DNA of 64,000 nt from Voacanga thouarsii (taxonomy: Eukaryota; Streptophyta; Magnoliopsida; Gentianales; Apocynaceae). The stretch covers positions 1,302,001 through 1,366,000 of the forward strand of contig JANUWF010001821.1 of NCBI GenBank assembly GCA_026120185.1, written 5' to 3'. Made by a program: the position numbers and the translations under genes. The notes under the pieces are model-generated. The model was not told the DNA's origin. It made no database searches and saw nothing but the letters and a program-made list of their open reading frames with translations. Numbering within the stretch: position 1 is the stretch's first letter; each line of letters begins with the position of its first letter. Shown in pieces: positions 35,533-48,567 of the stretch.

Positions 35533-37190
35533 TGTTGAGAGGGAGTTTACGACATAAAAATATGGGTTCTTAGAAAAAATACAATTGTCGTGTACTAACA
35601 AATTTTAAACCCTACTTCTAAAGATATAACATAGTATAGTGGTAAATAAGGTATCGATCCTAAAAGGAACATGAGAAGCAGACTCAATAAGAAAAACTTA
35701 AGTACTTCATTCACATATCTCTTGTTAACACTTAATTAGTTCTAATGATGTGTTATATACAAGTATTTACAAAGAGACGGGGAAATTGAATTAAGAAACA
35801 ATTAAATTAGGAAGCTGCCAAGTCCTATTCCTAAACTAACTAAGAAACTAACAAAAATAAGAAACTTCAAGAACAATTAAGAAATTATCAAGTTTTTAGG
35901 CACATGTCATGAAATCAATTTAGAAATATTAATACTTCAATTAATCAATTATCATAAATTAACAACAAAGTTGATAAATTCACAAGCCATCACCAATATT
36001 AGGTTACATACCAAGTTAACCTCGAAAATATGTACTTAATTATCAAACAATTCTATATTAACTTAGTTAAGCCAGTTAACCTCAAAACAAAACCAAGTTA
36101 ATAGGTGTTATGTAGACAATTTAATCAAGAGATCAATTATCTTAGCAATACAACTATGTGAATTACAAGGTTATTAACCATACACAATTAATCCAACATA
36201 ATTGATAAACACGAAATCAAGAATTGTATGAATACTCAAGAGGTAATCTTAATATGATCAAAGACCACATCTTCATTATATGAATCTCAAAGTATCAAAA
36301 GCCAATATCAAAACATAACTCTTAAAATATAGATAAAACTCTTAATTGTTTGAATACAAAAGAAACTAAAACAAAACAAATTGAAAACAAGAAAGAGCAA
36401 GAGAAAGATTAAAAAATAACACTTGGGATGTCCACAATCTCAAGTCTTCTTGCCTCATTACCTTCTCCTCCTTCCCTAGCCTCTTTTGATGCTTTTCCTA
36501 TAAAAAATTATGTCTTTAAAGAAATATATTCACCCATCTCTAAATTTGGACATTTTCTATCTTCAAATAGATTCCTTAAAATGTCATGGACTGAATTAGC
36601 GAAGTTTAAACCGTCATTAAATCAATTTAGGACTTTCTAAACGCATCAGGACATATGCACGACCAATATACATAGGCATGCAATTTAGCTGTGTATGTTT
36701 TGTCTTGATAACAACTCAGTGGTGGCACGGTCACAATGTATAGCCATGCATCCTGGCCATGAACATGCACGGTTAGACACACGGTTGTGTCTCTATCCGT
36801 TCATTTAGCAGAACGTCTTTTTCTCTTGAAATCTGCAAACTTTTAGGTTGAAGTTATTCCCTTGTTTTGCATGGGCACATGCATAGCCATGCACTTAGCT
36901 GTGCATGTCTCCTAAAATTCCTCTATTTTGCATGGCCTGATGATTAGGCTGTGCCCCTGTTAAAACACATAAAACTTTGCTTAAGGACATGTTTCAAGAC
37001 TTAAACTGTGTAGGCAATTATCCTAAGTGCAAAAATGCATTAATAAAACTAATTTCTACTCATTTTTCATCAATAAACCCTAAAGCATGAGAGAACACAT
37101 ATTGAGTAGAAAATCAACCTTTATCACACAAAATCATGCACAAAAGTTAAAGAAAAGTGCTATAAAAATGTTACTTTTTCATATCAAACA
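35533..37190 (-). repeat. 3' LTR of element C (1658 bp)
   Basis: Aligns with the split right LTR (46623-47017 plus 53458-54803). On the - strand it follows the polypurine tract AAGTGTGGGGGTATT (37191-37205). At 36650-36960 it carries a cluster of GCATGG/CCATGC and GCACGG/CCGTGC words in both orientations. The open frame at 36428-36640 lies inside the LTR and is matched by 54010-54222 in the other LTR; both are probably by-products. Confidence 0.9.
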
Positions 37191-38639
37191 AATACCCCCA
37201 CACTTAACTTTTTATACGTCATTGGGCAAAACAATTTTCAAAAAGATTTAAGACACAAAATTCCAATATTTCATGAAATATGGTGGAAATGCTAACTTTT
37301 CTTTTCACAATGAAAAATAGTCTAACATTTATCTAATCAATAAGATTTGAGCAAACTTACATATTAAGTTAAATATACATGAGGCCATTGAAATTAATTT
37401 AAACAAGTTTATATTCATTCAATACATTCCACTCCGATTTTTGATGAAAGCATATAAATAGAACAAATCATATAAGCTTGGCATATATATCCAATTTCAA
37501 ATTTCATGTACCTTGTATTTTTTTAAGCTATTACAAATTAAGTAGCAAACTAGGACTTTCATTTTCACTCATGAATGCACTTGCATTCTTTGTTTTGTTT
37601 TTCGTCTCACTCAACATTTTTTTTTTCAAGAAAAGATGAAGAAATTTTTTACTCAAGATTTTTTTTCCCCCTCTTGTAGATGCCATATGGGAATCATTTG
37701 CATTATTTTTATCTCCTCTTAGTATGTGTTATTCTAGGAACCACCTACTTATCCTGTTTATTTAAACCCAAATTTAGAACTAGTTAGACAAATTAACATA
37801 TAAACCATACTTATATTCAATACATCCCTTATATGAACTTTTCAAAGTAAAAGCTTATTACATCCAATAAAAATGAATAAGGTTAAACCAAATGGTGTTG
37901 TTTGGGGGACCACCTACTCATCCTATTTATTTAAACCCAAATTTAAGACTAGTTTAGACAAATTAGCATATAAACCATGCTTATATTCAGTACATCCCTT
38001 ATATGAACTTTTCAAATTAAAAGCTTCTTACATCCAATAAAAATGAATAGGGTTAAATCAAATTCTCAAGATTTAGTTATCTCCAACCTAATATAAAAGT
38101 TTAACAAAAATTCACTTGATTAAATAAAAATAAATTATTTTTCAAAGCAAAAGAAAAGATATTAATTCCACAAATTTTTGTTTTAAAAGTTCAAAAATTT
38201 TGTCCAAAATCACTTAAAAAGAGTAAAACAAGGTACTTGAAAAAAAATTAAAATTCTACCCCCATACTTAAATCGGACATTGTTCTCAATGGATGAAAAA
38301 TTAAACAAGAAAGCATCACCAAAGAGAAATAAAAATATCAAGCGGAAAAATGAAAAAAAAAATACTTCCCAAAGTAAATGTGCTTCATGATTGCTATTGG
38401 AAAATAAAGTTCTAGAAATTGTAGTAAAAAGTCCATTGAAAAAACATTAAGGCTAGAAAAGTAAACATGTTACAGCATTTAGTACATAGCCAAAGGAAAA
38501 GAGAAGAAGTTCTAAATAAAAACAGTATAAAGAAAAAGAGTGCATAAAGGAAACCTAGTCTAGAAAACTTGTATACTTCCTAGAAAGAGGAAAATTCATG
38601 AAAATAAAAAAAAAAGAAAAAGAAAAGAGAAACAAGCTA
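37191..38639 (-). other. Element C 3' interior, non-coding
   Basis: AT-rich with a direct repeat: the stretch around 37735-37870 recurs around 37905-38045 (ACCACCTACT..., CATACTTATATTCA-like words). At 38256-38290 there is a second copy of the composite motif, a GGACATTGTTC half followed on the - strand by a TTAAGTATGGGGG-type tract, like the one at the LTR border. No coding sequence seen. Confidence 0.6.
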
Positions 38640-39960
38640 CTAAATATCTCGATCTTGTGCAGTTGGAGGAGGTGGATCATTATGCATTGGCTCATCACCA
38701 TGAAGAGACTCTAGTGGGATAGCTTGAAAAGATATCCTTGCACTAAAATAAGGTCGTGGAGTGTAAGAAAAATGAATAGAGTCAAAATAAGAGCACAAAT
38801 TAAACTCTATCCATCCTATGTGTGCATCTATATTGTCTAATTTTTGCCCAAGAAAATCTATTCATTGATTGTAGTAACCTTGCATAACATGCACTCTTTG
38901 ATGTAAAGCATGAAATCCATGGTCTATAGTAGTTCTTATCTCTCCTAACATACACACAAGAGATGCAAAAATATCTCCTGAAGGTGAAGGTGGCACTGAA
39001 GGAATAGGATTAATAGGTTCCTCTTGGTTATCCATAGGCAACTTTGCCTCTTCCTTAACCTCACCTCCCTACAAAACATACACATTTTATCCCACATTTC
39101 TTACCAAATGCATTTGGACTAAGTGTTTGAAAATTTAAAGGAACCAGGGTAACCGTCACCTCTAAACCCATATCAACCTAAGGAAGCCTAAATTCTTAGC
39201 TAATTGAGTGATGTAAGGAAGTCCACATAAAGTACCTCTCTTGGACATGACCATGTTATCAAGACAGGATGCAAAGAGATGGTAATGTTAGTGGGGGTAC
39301 AAGACATAATAGACCAAATGTGGTATAAATCTCTCCAAGTGACAATTCCATCACTCTTCTTCCTACTTCCAATGGTATGTGCAATAAAATTATGACGGTG
39401 TCTAGCAATAGGAGAGGTAAATTGGCTATTCTTGGAGATTCAAGCTCTCCAAACAGATCCCCTTAGTATTTGCGTGCCAAAAAGTAACCACCCCATCTAA
39501 GTCATTTGTGAAGTCACATCTATTAGGCACCTCGTCTCCTTCAACATAAAAACCTAAGGCCATACTAAATTCATTCAAAGACATGTTATAGTTTTGGCCA
39601 CATAAATGGAAACTAATAGTATGAACATTATCAAGCTCTAAGCATTCTCTCCTAAAATCATAGGTGCTAAAAAATTCTAGCATCAAACACCTATAATCGG
39701 GTTCCACAATATCAAAGAAAAGCTCCAAACCCAGTCATGTAGAAAACCTTAAATCTCATCATACATACCTAGGTATGAACATTATCAATATAGCAGTTTG
39801 GCTAAAATGATCTACACGAAGTCTTTCAAATCTATCTCCATTTTCTTGTTCAGGGAATTAGAAGTTAATAGGGTCATTTTCTCTAAATTGGTCGGCTTGT
39901 CTAGAACCTGAACCACTTCCCCTTCTAACTACATGTTTCCATTTGGGTGCTATGAAGAAG
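38640..39960 (-). pseudogene. Athila ORF-1-like segment of element C
   Basis: The best open part is 39728-39426 (- strand): LFFDIVEPDYRCLMLEFFST, a HTISFHLCGQNYNMSLNEF stretch and ALGFY, the pattern of the Arabidopsis retrotransposon ORF-1 / plant transposon protein family. Upstream traces (DRFERLRVDHFSQ) and downstream traces (PIARHRHNFIAHTIGSRKKS, YHIWSIM) continue the same family in shifted frames. The family's function is unknown; these ORFs usually accompany Athila/Tat-type elements. This copy is broken by stops and frameshifts. Confidence 0.7.
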
Positions 39961-41399
39961 GAAAAAGTTACAAGTGAAAGGACAAGCTTAATAATAGCTC
40001 AACGGCTTATCAAGGGATGTAATTATTTTTGAAGATTAGGCAACAAGAATTTGATGAAATAGTTTACACAACCCTCTTGAACAAGCATCATGATCATCAC
40101 TCACAAAAACCTTCATAAGATAACTACAATTAAAACCCAACTCCTTCAATCATATCCACAATAGTGCACATAATTTGCACCCGACTTCTTCCACCAATAC
40201 AAAGTCACACAAAACAAGATTATCTCCAGAATTTAAGAGAGCAATTTGTAGCAAAATTTTAGCAATATTTAAGTAATATGAAGTGCCAAAAATTCAGCCA
40301 CAATAATCCATCAACAACCAACCAAGAACATACTCAAATTCCTCAATTCAAAACAAACCATGACTTCAATCAATCCCCACTTCTACAAGAAGTATAATGC
40401 AACAAAATATAGCAATTTATATCACCAAAGTACAGAATTTTTCAGCCATAAAATTATCCACAAATAACCATCAAAATCAACCAACACCATTCCTCAACTC
40501 CAAATAGACAAGCAAATCCTTCCTCCATATTAAGTCTCTATATCCAAAACAAGATCTATGTAGCTTCAAGAACTTAAAATAAGGCATAAGATTGCAAGAT
40601 TTTTGGACTCCAAAGCTGCAAATTTACCAAACAAAACACCAACAAGATCACAACTTATTCCGTACAATTTTTCACTTATATAGTAAAGAAGAGTTTCTTT
40701 AAGCTTTTCTTACCAAAAATCTTGAAATTTCAGTGGATTTGAAGTAGAAACTCTCTCCCTTCCCCCTCCCCGCAAAAAAAAAAGCTACAATTTTCAGACT
40801 TGGAGGGTGAAGTAAACCAGGGAAACTTAAAATTTCATGAAAGATGATGGTTTTTGAAAGAAAATATGGCAGGTAGTTGTTGTGTTTGAAGGAAAACGAA
40901 TAGGGGTTGCAGGGGTGGAATTGGTTGAAAGAATTTGAGATAAAATAATAAAAGAACTGTGCGGATTTGGTATTTTAAGAGAAAGCGCAACAGACGCATG
41001 ACCAGAGGCATGTGCCTCTGCCTGTGTGTTTAGAAGAAAGTTTTTTATGTAACAAAAATTAAAATAAATGAAGAAATGTGTGCAGAAAAACTTAAAAATA
41101 AACTAAAAGAAAATCGTTTTTGTAATTTTTATTTTTAGGCAACATAAAAAAAAGTGAAATAAAAGGAAAAAGGAAAATTGGATTGCCTTCTAACAAGAGC
41201 TTTTGTTTTACGTTATCTACTTGACATAGCTGAATCCTGGTCATGAATCCTAGGTAAGAAAGAAAACAAAGTGAGCTTTGTAAAGAGAGCATAAAGAAGT
41301 AAACATATAAAGTCATAATTATGCAAGCACATGATGTCTCCTTAGAGCACAACTTCTTAGAAATTACTCTCTTTCCCTTTAGAAATCATTTAAATATTA
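39961..41399 (-). other. Element C internal spacer with promoter-like features
   Basis: No RT or integrase is seen here, although pol would be expected between gag and the end. Read on the - strand it has a TATA-like ACTATATAAGTG near 40674-40685 and a donor-like GGTAAGAA near 40708-40715. It looks like a leader for the downstream ORF-1-like segment. The open frame at 41092-41352 has no recognisable domain. Confidence 0.4.
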
Positions 41400-42421
41400 G
41401 AAGGCTCTCTAGGGTTAATAGGTTAAGAAGGGAGTTTGTCAGATAGTTCTGCCTTGATTTGACTAACATTCGTGGTCAATTATTCCACTTGATTTTCTAG
41501 ATTTAGATGCTAGATTTGATCTCTTTTTGGAAAGTCGAGGAACTAGATGCAAGAAATTTGACCATATCCTCTAAAGACGTGCTATTGGTTTGGTCTTGTG
41601 GAGGTGGTGTATTAGAAGGGCTGTTTCCAAAATTTTGTAGCCTCCCTTCTTAGTTATCCCATCTAAAATTTGGATGATCACGTCATCTCTCATTGTAAGT
41701 GTTGGAATAGGGATTGTACCTCTTAGGAGACTGATTGGGGAACCCTAAAGCATTCACTTATTTAGTAGTACTAAGAGTAGGACATGCACATATTGCATCT
41801 TTCCTATTTGTGATTAAAAGAATTATACATGTTGCATGCCCTAACTTGTGAATTGCTTCCCAACATCTTTTCTACTAAATGTGTAAGCTTATCGACCTTA
41901 TCTTCAAGAGAACTTGTCCCAACCTCTCCTACCTTCCTTATGAGTCATTCTTTGTACTAAAAGATTTTGTGTTAGCTGCCATATTAGAAATTAACTCCTT
42001 AGCTGCTTGGGGTTTTATCCACAATAGTACTACCACTAGTTGTATCAATTATAGATCTATCATGAGAAAGTAAGCATTCATAAAAATATTGAATGAGCAA
42101 TTGTTTACTGATTTGATGATGTGGATAACTAGCACAAAGTCTTTTAAACCTTTCCAAATAATCATACAAAGACTCACCATGCAATTGCCTTATGCCACAT
42201 ATTTCTTTTCTAATCGATGCAGCTCTCGATGCAGGAAAATACTTTTCAAGAAAAAACCTTTGCATGTTTAACCAACTATTAATGGATCCAGTGGGTAAGT
42301 TACATAACCAATTTTTAGCTCCACCATATAAACTAAATGGGAATACACACAATTTAATGACCTCATCCTGAATCTTATCCGGTTTCATATTAGAACATAC
42401 AGTATGAAATTCCTTAAGATG
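41400..42421 (-). pseudogene. Element C gag, C-terminal part
   Basis: The - strand frame 42457-41999 carries the Athila/Ty3-type gag core: IKLCVFPFSLYGGAKNWL, SWLNMQRFFLEKYFP, IRQLHGESLYDYLERFKRL and CASYPHHQIS. The first few residues of that frame lie in the inserted hAT element. A downstream remnant near 41640-41720 (RWRDHPNFRW) matches the usual region after the gag core. The capsid-like protein would assemble particles. It is separated from its N-terminal part (46126-46564) by hAT element D. Confidence 0.87.
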
Positions 42422-42429
42422 CCTATGCG

Positions 42430-45400
42430 TGGGGCTGTTAAAATGGGCCAAGCCCATGGGCCAGCCTATCCCATGAACAATATAGGGTGGGTGGGCTATA
42501 ACTTTTATAGCTCATATTTAAATTGGGCCTATTCAGCCCGACCTACATAGCCCTTGGTTTGAACAGGGTTGGGCTGGTCTTGGTCCATAGGCCCATTTTC
42601 TTTTTAAATAAATCCACCAAAATTTCTGAATTCTGATATTGTGAGTATAGTGGGTTTAGTGATTTACCATGGCCAGTAAAATAAAAACAACTCGACACTC
42701 ATAGATTTGAGATTTCTACCTTCTTTTTTTCTATGCCTTTTTTTACCTTCTGTAAACCTCAACCTCCACAATACTTCATCCTCTATTCCTTTTATCCTTC
42801 TTCCTTTTCCTCCCCTTATAGATGTAGCGACCGAGAAGTGAGGATGAAGGTGTATGCCTACAAAGAGCCCTCTTGATCACATTGAAAACATAATCAAAAC
42901 ACAGTTTTGGGGGGTTGAGATTTAGGAACTTCGCACTGGTAATATTCCATAATCTTATAGTTTGTTAACTATAATTGTTTTCTTATTTCAAAATTGTATT
43001 GTATCTATCATTCTGTCTATATCTGAATATTTTCAATATTGTTATATATCCGTTCGTCCTTCTTAGTTCCGTCTGTGGTGTTATATCACGTTTGTCGCCG
43101 AAGTTATCTTCTGCACTCATCGTCTTCTTTCAATTCATAGCTGGTGGCTTTCAATTTTTTTTTCTTTTTTGTAATTTTTTTGGTGAGAAGGGTCTTTTTT
43201 CCCATTATTATTTGTTCATTCTTTTTAGCTATTCCAGTTAATTATTTTGTTTGACTATTTAATTAATTTTTTAATTGTTGGTATTTGTTGATTTGCTAAA
43301 TTTTTCTTTGTATAATTGGTGAATTGTTGTGTAAAGGGAATCGATACTCAATAACACACTAGTAGTGGTGATGGTTATGAATGCATGAATGTGGGTGCAG
43401 ATATGAGATCTTTGAATGATGGTGAACCTTCTAAAATTGGTAGTGAAGGACAACCAGTAAGAAGAGCTAAAAGAGATACTTTTAATGTATGGATATATTT
43501 TACTAAATCTAGTAAAAAGGTTGATGGAATAGAAAGGGCTATTTGCAATGGTTATAGAATTAAATATAAAATTAGAACAAAACCAGGAGGTACAAACTTT
43601 GGCACCTCACATTTAAAATATCACTTGGAAAGTTGCAAGATGATCTCGTTTTCTAATCCACAATAAATGTTCATTAATTCTGAGGGGAAAGGGGAAAGGG
43701 GAAAGCAAATGCAAGAAAATATGATCCTAGAGTGTCATAAAAAATGGTAGCTAAAGCCATAATTTAACATGATTTGGCATTTTCTTTTGTTGAATATGAG
43801 AATATTAGGGCTTGGGTTAAATATCTTAATCCAGAAGCAAATATGTGGTCTAGGAATACTGCTGTCAGTGATGCTGAGAGAGTTCATTTGAGAGAGAAAG
43901 AGAAGCTTAAAGTAGTCTTGGCTAAAATACCAAATAGGATTTTCTTGACATATAATGTATGGACAACATGCACCACAAAATGGTTATATTTGCTTAATTG
44001 CTCACTTTGTTGATAAGAACCAAAAGTTGTGCAGTAAAATTCTTAATTTTTGTTGCATGCTTTCTCCACACAAGGGAGTTGATTGGGCTTCCATTGTGTT
44101 TGATTGGTTGAATGGATGGGGAATTGAAAGAACAATTTTCTCTCTTACTTTAGATAATGGTTCCACTAATGATTGCATGAAAGATATTTTGAAAGATCAT
44201 CTTTTTTGGTAAAATAGCTTGGTTTGTGATGGTGATTACTTTCATGTGTATTGTTGTACTCATACATTGAATCCTATTATTTAAGAAGGTTTGAAAGTAG
44301 CCCATGATGCATTATATAAAATAAGAGAGAGTGTAAAGTATATAAAAGGATCCGATGGGAGAATTCAAAAGTTTAAAGAGTGTGTGCAATAAGTTGGCAT
44401 TAATGTAGGGGTTGGTTTGAGGTTAGATGTGTCAACTAGATAGAATTCAACGTATTTGATGTTTGAAAGTGCTATAAAATATAAAAAATAATTTTCTATC
44501 CTCCAACTTGTTGATAGAAGTTATAAATATTGTCCAACGGATGAAGAATGGAGTGGGGGGGGGGGATCAAACTATGTGAATTCTTGGAGCCATTTTATGA
44601 TGCAACAAATTTGATATCTGATACATCTTATCCCACTTACAATTGTATTTTATGCAAATTTGGAAACTTGAGTGCATATTTAGTGAAAATTTAAATAGTG
44701 AATGTGAGGTTATTAAGGATAAGACTCAAAGAATGAAGAAAAACCTTAATAAGTATTGGAAGGATTACAGTGAAATACTTGTCTTGGAGCAAATTTTTAT
44801 CCATATATAAAGCTTGATTTGTTATTGTATTGTTACCAAACAATTGAAGCTTTTACTTCTCAAGGAAAAGTTGAAAATATCAAGAGAAAATTATATAAGC
44901 TCTATGATCACTATACAAGTGAATCTTCACCAAGCATTCTTCCTTCATCAAGTTTGCCTAGACAAAGTAAAGTTGGCAAGCTAAAGCCATCAAAATTTCT
45001 CAATGCAAGTTATATTTGTAATACTTTATTTTCTTTATTAATTTACTTTTAATTAGCTTTTGATGATGATATTAATACCTTTTGTTTCTTTTTTGTTAAT
45101 ACATTGAAAATTGTAGGATTACAAACAATATAAGAATGAGAGTATTTCTACTTTAGAAAAAACTGAATTAGATATATATTTGGATGAAATGGAAGTACTT
45201 AATCGGTGGAAGGATAATTCTAAGTGTTTGCCTTATTTATCTATCATGGCACGTGATGTTTTAAGTATTCCAATTACAACAGTGGCATCAGAATATGCTT
45301 TTAGCATTGGTGGTCATGTTATAACCAAATATAGAAATTCTCTTCACCATGATCCAGTTCAAATAGTTTTTTGCACAAAGAATTGGTTGCATGGATTTAT

Positions 45401-46117
45401 TATAGATGATGAAAATAATATATAGCAACTTTTTTAATTTTTTAACTAGTTAAGAATTAGTAAGTATAATACTAATTATATTTTTCTTTCTTATTGTGAT
45501 TGTGATTATTAGATGAACAATCTGGCATTGAAACAACCATGTCAAGAATATCATCATCAACAGCAGATTCAAATAAAATCATTGAAGAAATTTTAGATGA
45601 TTGAAGAATATGCATCTTTTGGTAAACTGGCAGTATGAGCAACACTTTTAGCCTTTCATGGTTTTTTTATGAAATTGTGAAACAAATGTTAATTTTTAAC
45701 TTTGATGTTTCTAAATTTAAACATTTAAATTGGACAACTTTATTTATATATTTAGGAGTTATGGATTTGTAATATGTGATTTGTGTCGTTTAATTTGCAC
45801 ACTTGTTAAAATTGTGAATTTAGGTAAAATTATATGTGTAAAGTATAATAGATTAAATATGCTTAACTTATTATTTGATATTTATATTTTATTTTAAGTT
45901 ATAATTTAATTCATTATATTTGTATTAGAGTATAAAACTGAAAAATATAAATATAGTATGAATTTTTTTTTAAAAAATATTATTTATATATAAATGGGGC
46001 CCATGGGCTAGGCTAAAGATTTGACAGCCTATAAAAAAAAATGGGCTAGCCCATCTCGACCTATATTTTTACCAACCCATATAGGCTGGGCTGAGCTGGC
46101 CCATTTTGACAGCCCTA
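42430..46117 (+). mobile_element. hAT transposon D (3688 bp) inside element C gag
   Basis: The left end is TGGGGCTGTTAAAATGGGCC and the right end, read from the opposite strand, is TAGGGCTGTCAAAATGGGCC, an imperfect inverted pair. The flanking octamers CCTATGCG (42422-42429) and CCCATGTG (46118-46125) differ by two transitions, consistent with an old 8-bp hAT duplication. The interior holds a decayed transposase. Both subterminal regions carry GGGC/GCCC words. Confidence 0.9.
43385..45425 (+). pseudogene. hAT (Ac-type, RICESLEEPER-like) transposase, decayed
   Basis: The first segment (43385-43666) is a BED-type zinc finger region: Lys/Arg-rich, ...WIYFTKSSKK, an ICNGY stretch, and GTSHLKYHLESC with the His/Cys ligands (the first Cys pair is damaged). 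The middle is split over two frames at 43774-44212, with a frameshift near 43990: IPNRIFLTYNVWTT, then GYICLIAHFVD and IFSLTLDNGSTND, the hAT catalytic region. At 45180-45425 lies the hAT C-terminal dimerisation segment (RWKDNSKCLPYLSIMARDVLSIPITTVASEYAFS). Stops between about 44213 and 45000 destroy the centre. No functional protein is possible. Confidence 0.9.
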
Positions 46118-46125
46118 CCCATGTG

Positions 46126-46564
46126 GATCTTCCCTCGATAAACTATGAAAAAATGGCAAAAGTTGAATAAGCCCGAAATGCAACTTAAAGTTAGTTGTGA
46201 CATGAGGAAAAATAATATATAGAGGGTGATCATTAATGGTAGAGGCATAAAGTTCTTTAAGAGATTGGTTAACATCTATTGTAGAATCAAGATTAGGAAA
46301 AATATCACCAATATATTCTTCAATTTGTTTACCAATTGTAGAAAATTTGGATTTAGGTAAAGAAGGCTCCTCCAAATGAGTTTCTTCATCACAAATCCTA
46401 ATTTCCATAGGATTTAATTTTAGCTCCTTGGTAGTCTCACTTTTATTAACTTTCATCAATGAGATGAGTAATCCTACCACACCAAAAAAAAAAAAAAAAT
46501 CCAAATTAAAATTTAAAAGAGAAATTTTAGCATTAACAGAACTAATTAAAATCAAGTATAACAA
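46126..46564 (-). pseudogene. Element C gag, N-terminal part
   Basis: The - strand frame from 46564 runs into hAT element D. It starts next to the primer site, after a T-rich stretch, and contains a Glu-rich region (DEETHLEEPSLPKSKF) and a low-similarity part (TTNFKLHFGLIQLLPFFHSL) as in Athila gag N-termini. The true start is uncertain; MLYLILIS at 46564 may not be used. It ends at the 8-bp duplication of D. Confidence 0.7.
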
Positions 46565-46598
46565 GAATCAAGCATAGAATGAAGAAGTTTTTTCTTGT

Positions 46599-46622
46599 TC
46601 CCTGGCAACGACACCAAAAGTT
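46599..46622 (-). other. Primer-binding site of element C
   Basis: On the - strand, TGGTGTCGTTGCCAGGGA lies six bases inside the 5' LTR. It resembles TGGCGCCGTTGCCGGGGA, the site complementary to the 3' end of tRNA-Asp used by Athila-type elements, with two to three differences. Confidence 0.75.
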
Positions 46623-47017
46623 TGTTGAGAAGGGGTTTAAAACAACACAAAAATATGGGTTTTTAAAATAAAAATGCATTTGTCCTCTTGTTAGCACTTA
46701 ACTAATTAATTCTAATAATATATTATATACAAGTATTTACAAAGAGATGAAAAAAATTGAATTAAGAAAAACAATTAAATTAGGAAGCTACCAAGTCCTA
46801 TTCCTAAACTAATTAAAAAACAAGAAACAAAATAGGAAACTAACAAAAGTAAGAAACTTCAAGACCAATTATGAAAGTACTAAGTTTTTAGGCACATGCC
46901 ATGAAATCAACTGAGAAACTTCTCATTAATTGGATTATTTTAAGCAATTTGTTTTTGGAACCGGTTTTAATGACTTAAATTCCTATCATTGTAAAAGTGG
47001 ATTAATTCTTAGTTAAC

Positions 47018-48567
47018 TGATGTGTTTGAACTTGGGTATAAAAATTATACAAAAACTAAGCACATTCCTAATCAAGTTTAAATTAAAACGTTCAACCTAA
47101 AACACACATATAAGCAAGCGTATTCATCATTAACCGAGCATAGGGTTCAAACGAGTGTCGATCCTCCCGAAACAAGTAGACATTAATTACCTTTCTTTCA
47201 TTGTTTAACCGACTCGATAAAGTGAAAAACAAAGAAAAACAAAATAAAAGAAAATCAAAATAAAAATATATACATGTCAAGGATGGAGAAGTATGTAATT
47301 CAAACCATTGTTTAGACAAACATGATCTTAAAGGACTTAATCGTTATCATAACTAATCATTCTCTTGCTATCATGAAGGATTAAGATAGACTCACTTCTT
47401 TTTCAATCCATGAAATTACTATCTTCTAGATAAATTAGAATCACTTGGTCTCATCTCAACTAATTCACCTAAGAGATGTATTAAACATAATCCTTGATTA
47501 AATTCTCTTGGTCTCGGCGAATTTATAACATGAAATTAATCAATGAATTCTTGGTCTCGGCAAACATCAATTAACATTTAATTACCCAATCCTCATCAAC
47601 TAACCCCCTTGCTCTTGGCGAGTTAATTGACAACAAATATGAAATTAATCAATCGAAACTACCATCAACCCCCTTGGTCTCAGCGAGTTAATAGAAAGAA
47701 CCAACCAACTAACCTCGTAATACGCATAAATAATTAAATACCAAGAAAAATAATCAATTAATCAAAAGATCAAGTACTCTATATATCATGAATATCTAAA
47801 ACAATGTCAAATTACAATAAAATAATTAACACATCATTATTCAAGAAAAAGGAAACAAAGGAAAAGAAAGCACTCATAGACAAGCCTCATTTTTCTTCCT
47901 TTGAAGACTTTCTTGTACAACTCTCCTTGAACTTGAAGAATTCCTTCTTTGATTGAGTGATTTTCTATGATGATCAATGAATTCTCTTTTTTTTCCTTGT
48001 GTTTTTCATATACTTATAGGCTTAGGAAGTACCTAAACTCATAGGTACAGTGTTCTTGGCCGAGTAGAAGTTGGAAGATACTAAAACTCCTCAGATTACC
48101 AAAAATCGCATAGAAAAATCACAGCACCGCCTTAGTTTTAAGGCACAGCCGGCGCTGCCTTGACTCTCGGAGCCGGTGTCGGTTGTGTTCTACTTCTCTG
48201 TTTGTTCATCGATTTTTCTCCGAATTTTGCACAATGTGTTCCAGAATGCAGCCGGCACTGGTTCCAGCTTCACAGCCGGCGTCGCCTTGGTTCTGTTCTG
48301 CTCTGTTTCAACAATTTTTCCGTCACTTCGAAGTTCGTTTCAACAGTGCATGGCCGATGCTGGTTCTAGGGCCTTAACCGGCGCCGCCTCTCCTCTGTTT
48401 TGCGACGTTTTTATTTCGTTTTACCCTAAAAAATTGAAATAAACAACAAAATACCTTTCTAAGGGTAAAATCTCAAATATGAAGGAATATGACTAGTTAT
48501 TAAACAAAATGTATTGCAAAAGAACCTTAAATAACTAGAAAAAATATGACTAATTTAGCCCCTATCA
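47018..48567 (-). repeat. 3' LTR of element B (1550 bp)
   Basis: Begins (on the - strand) TGATAGGGGC after the polypurine tract AAGTGTAGGGGAATA (48568-48582) and ends CATCA at 47018. It contains CCGGCGCC-type palindromic words near 48145-48385. The overlapping + strand open frames at 48160-48442 come from this GC-rich block and are not genes. Confidence 0.93.

Noticed and set aside
48160..48442. Three overlapping + strand open frames with Cys/Phe-rich products
   Set aside because: They fall inside the LTR of element B, opposite to its transcription, and arise from the GC-rich palindromic block. Similar frames appear in the other LTRs (28091-28345, 32681-32929).
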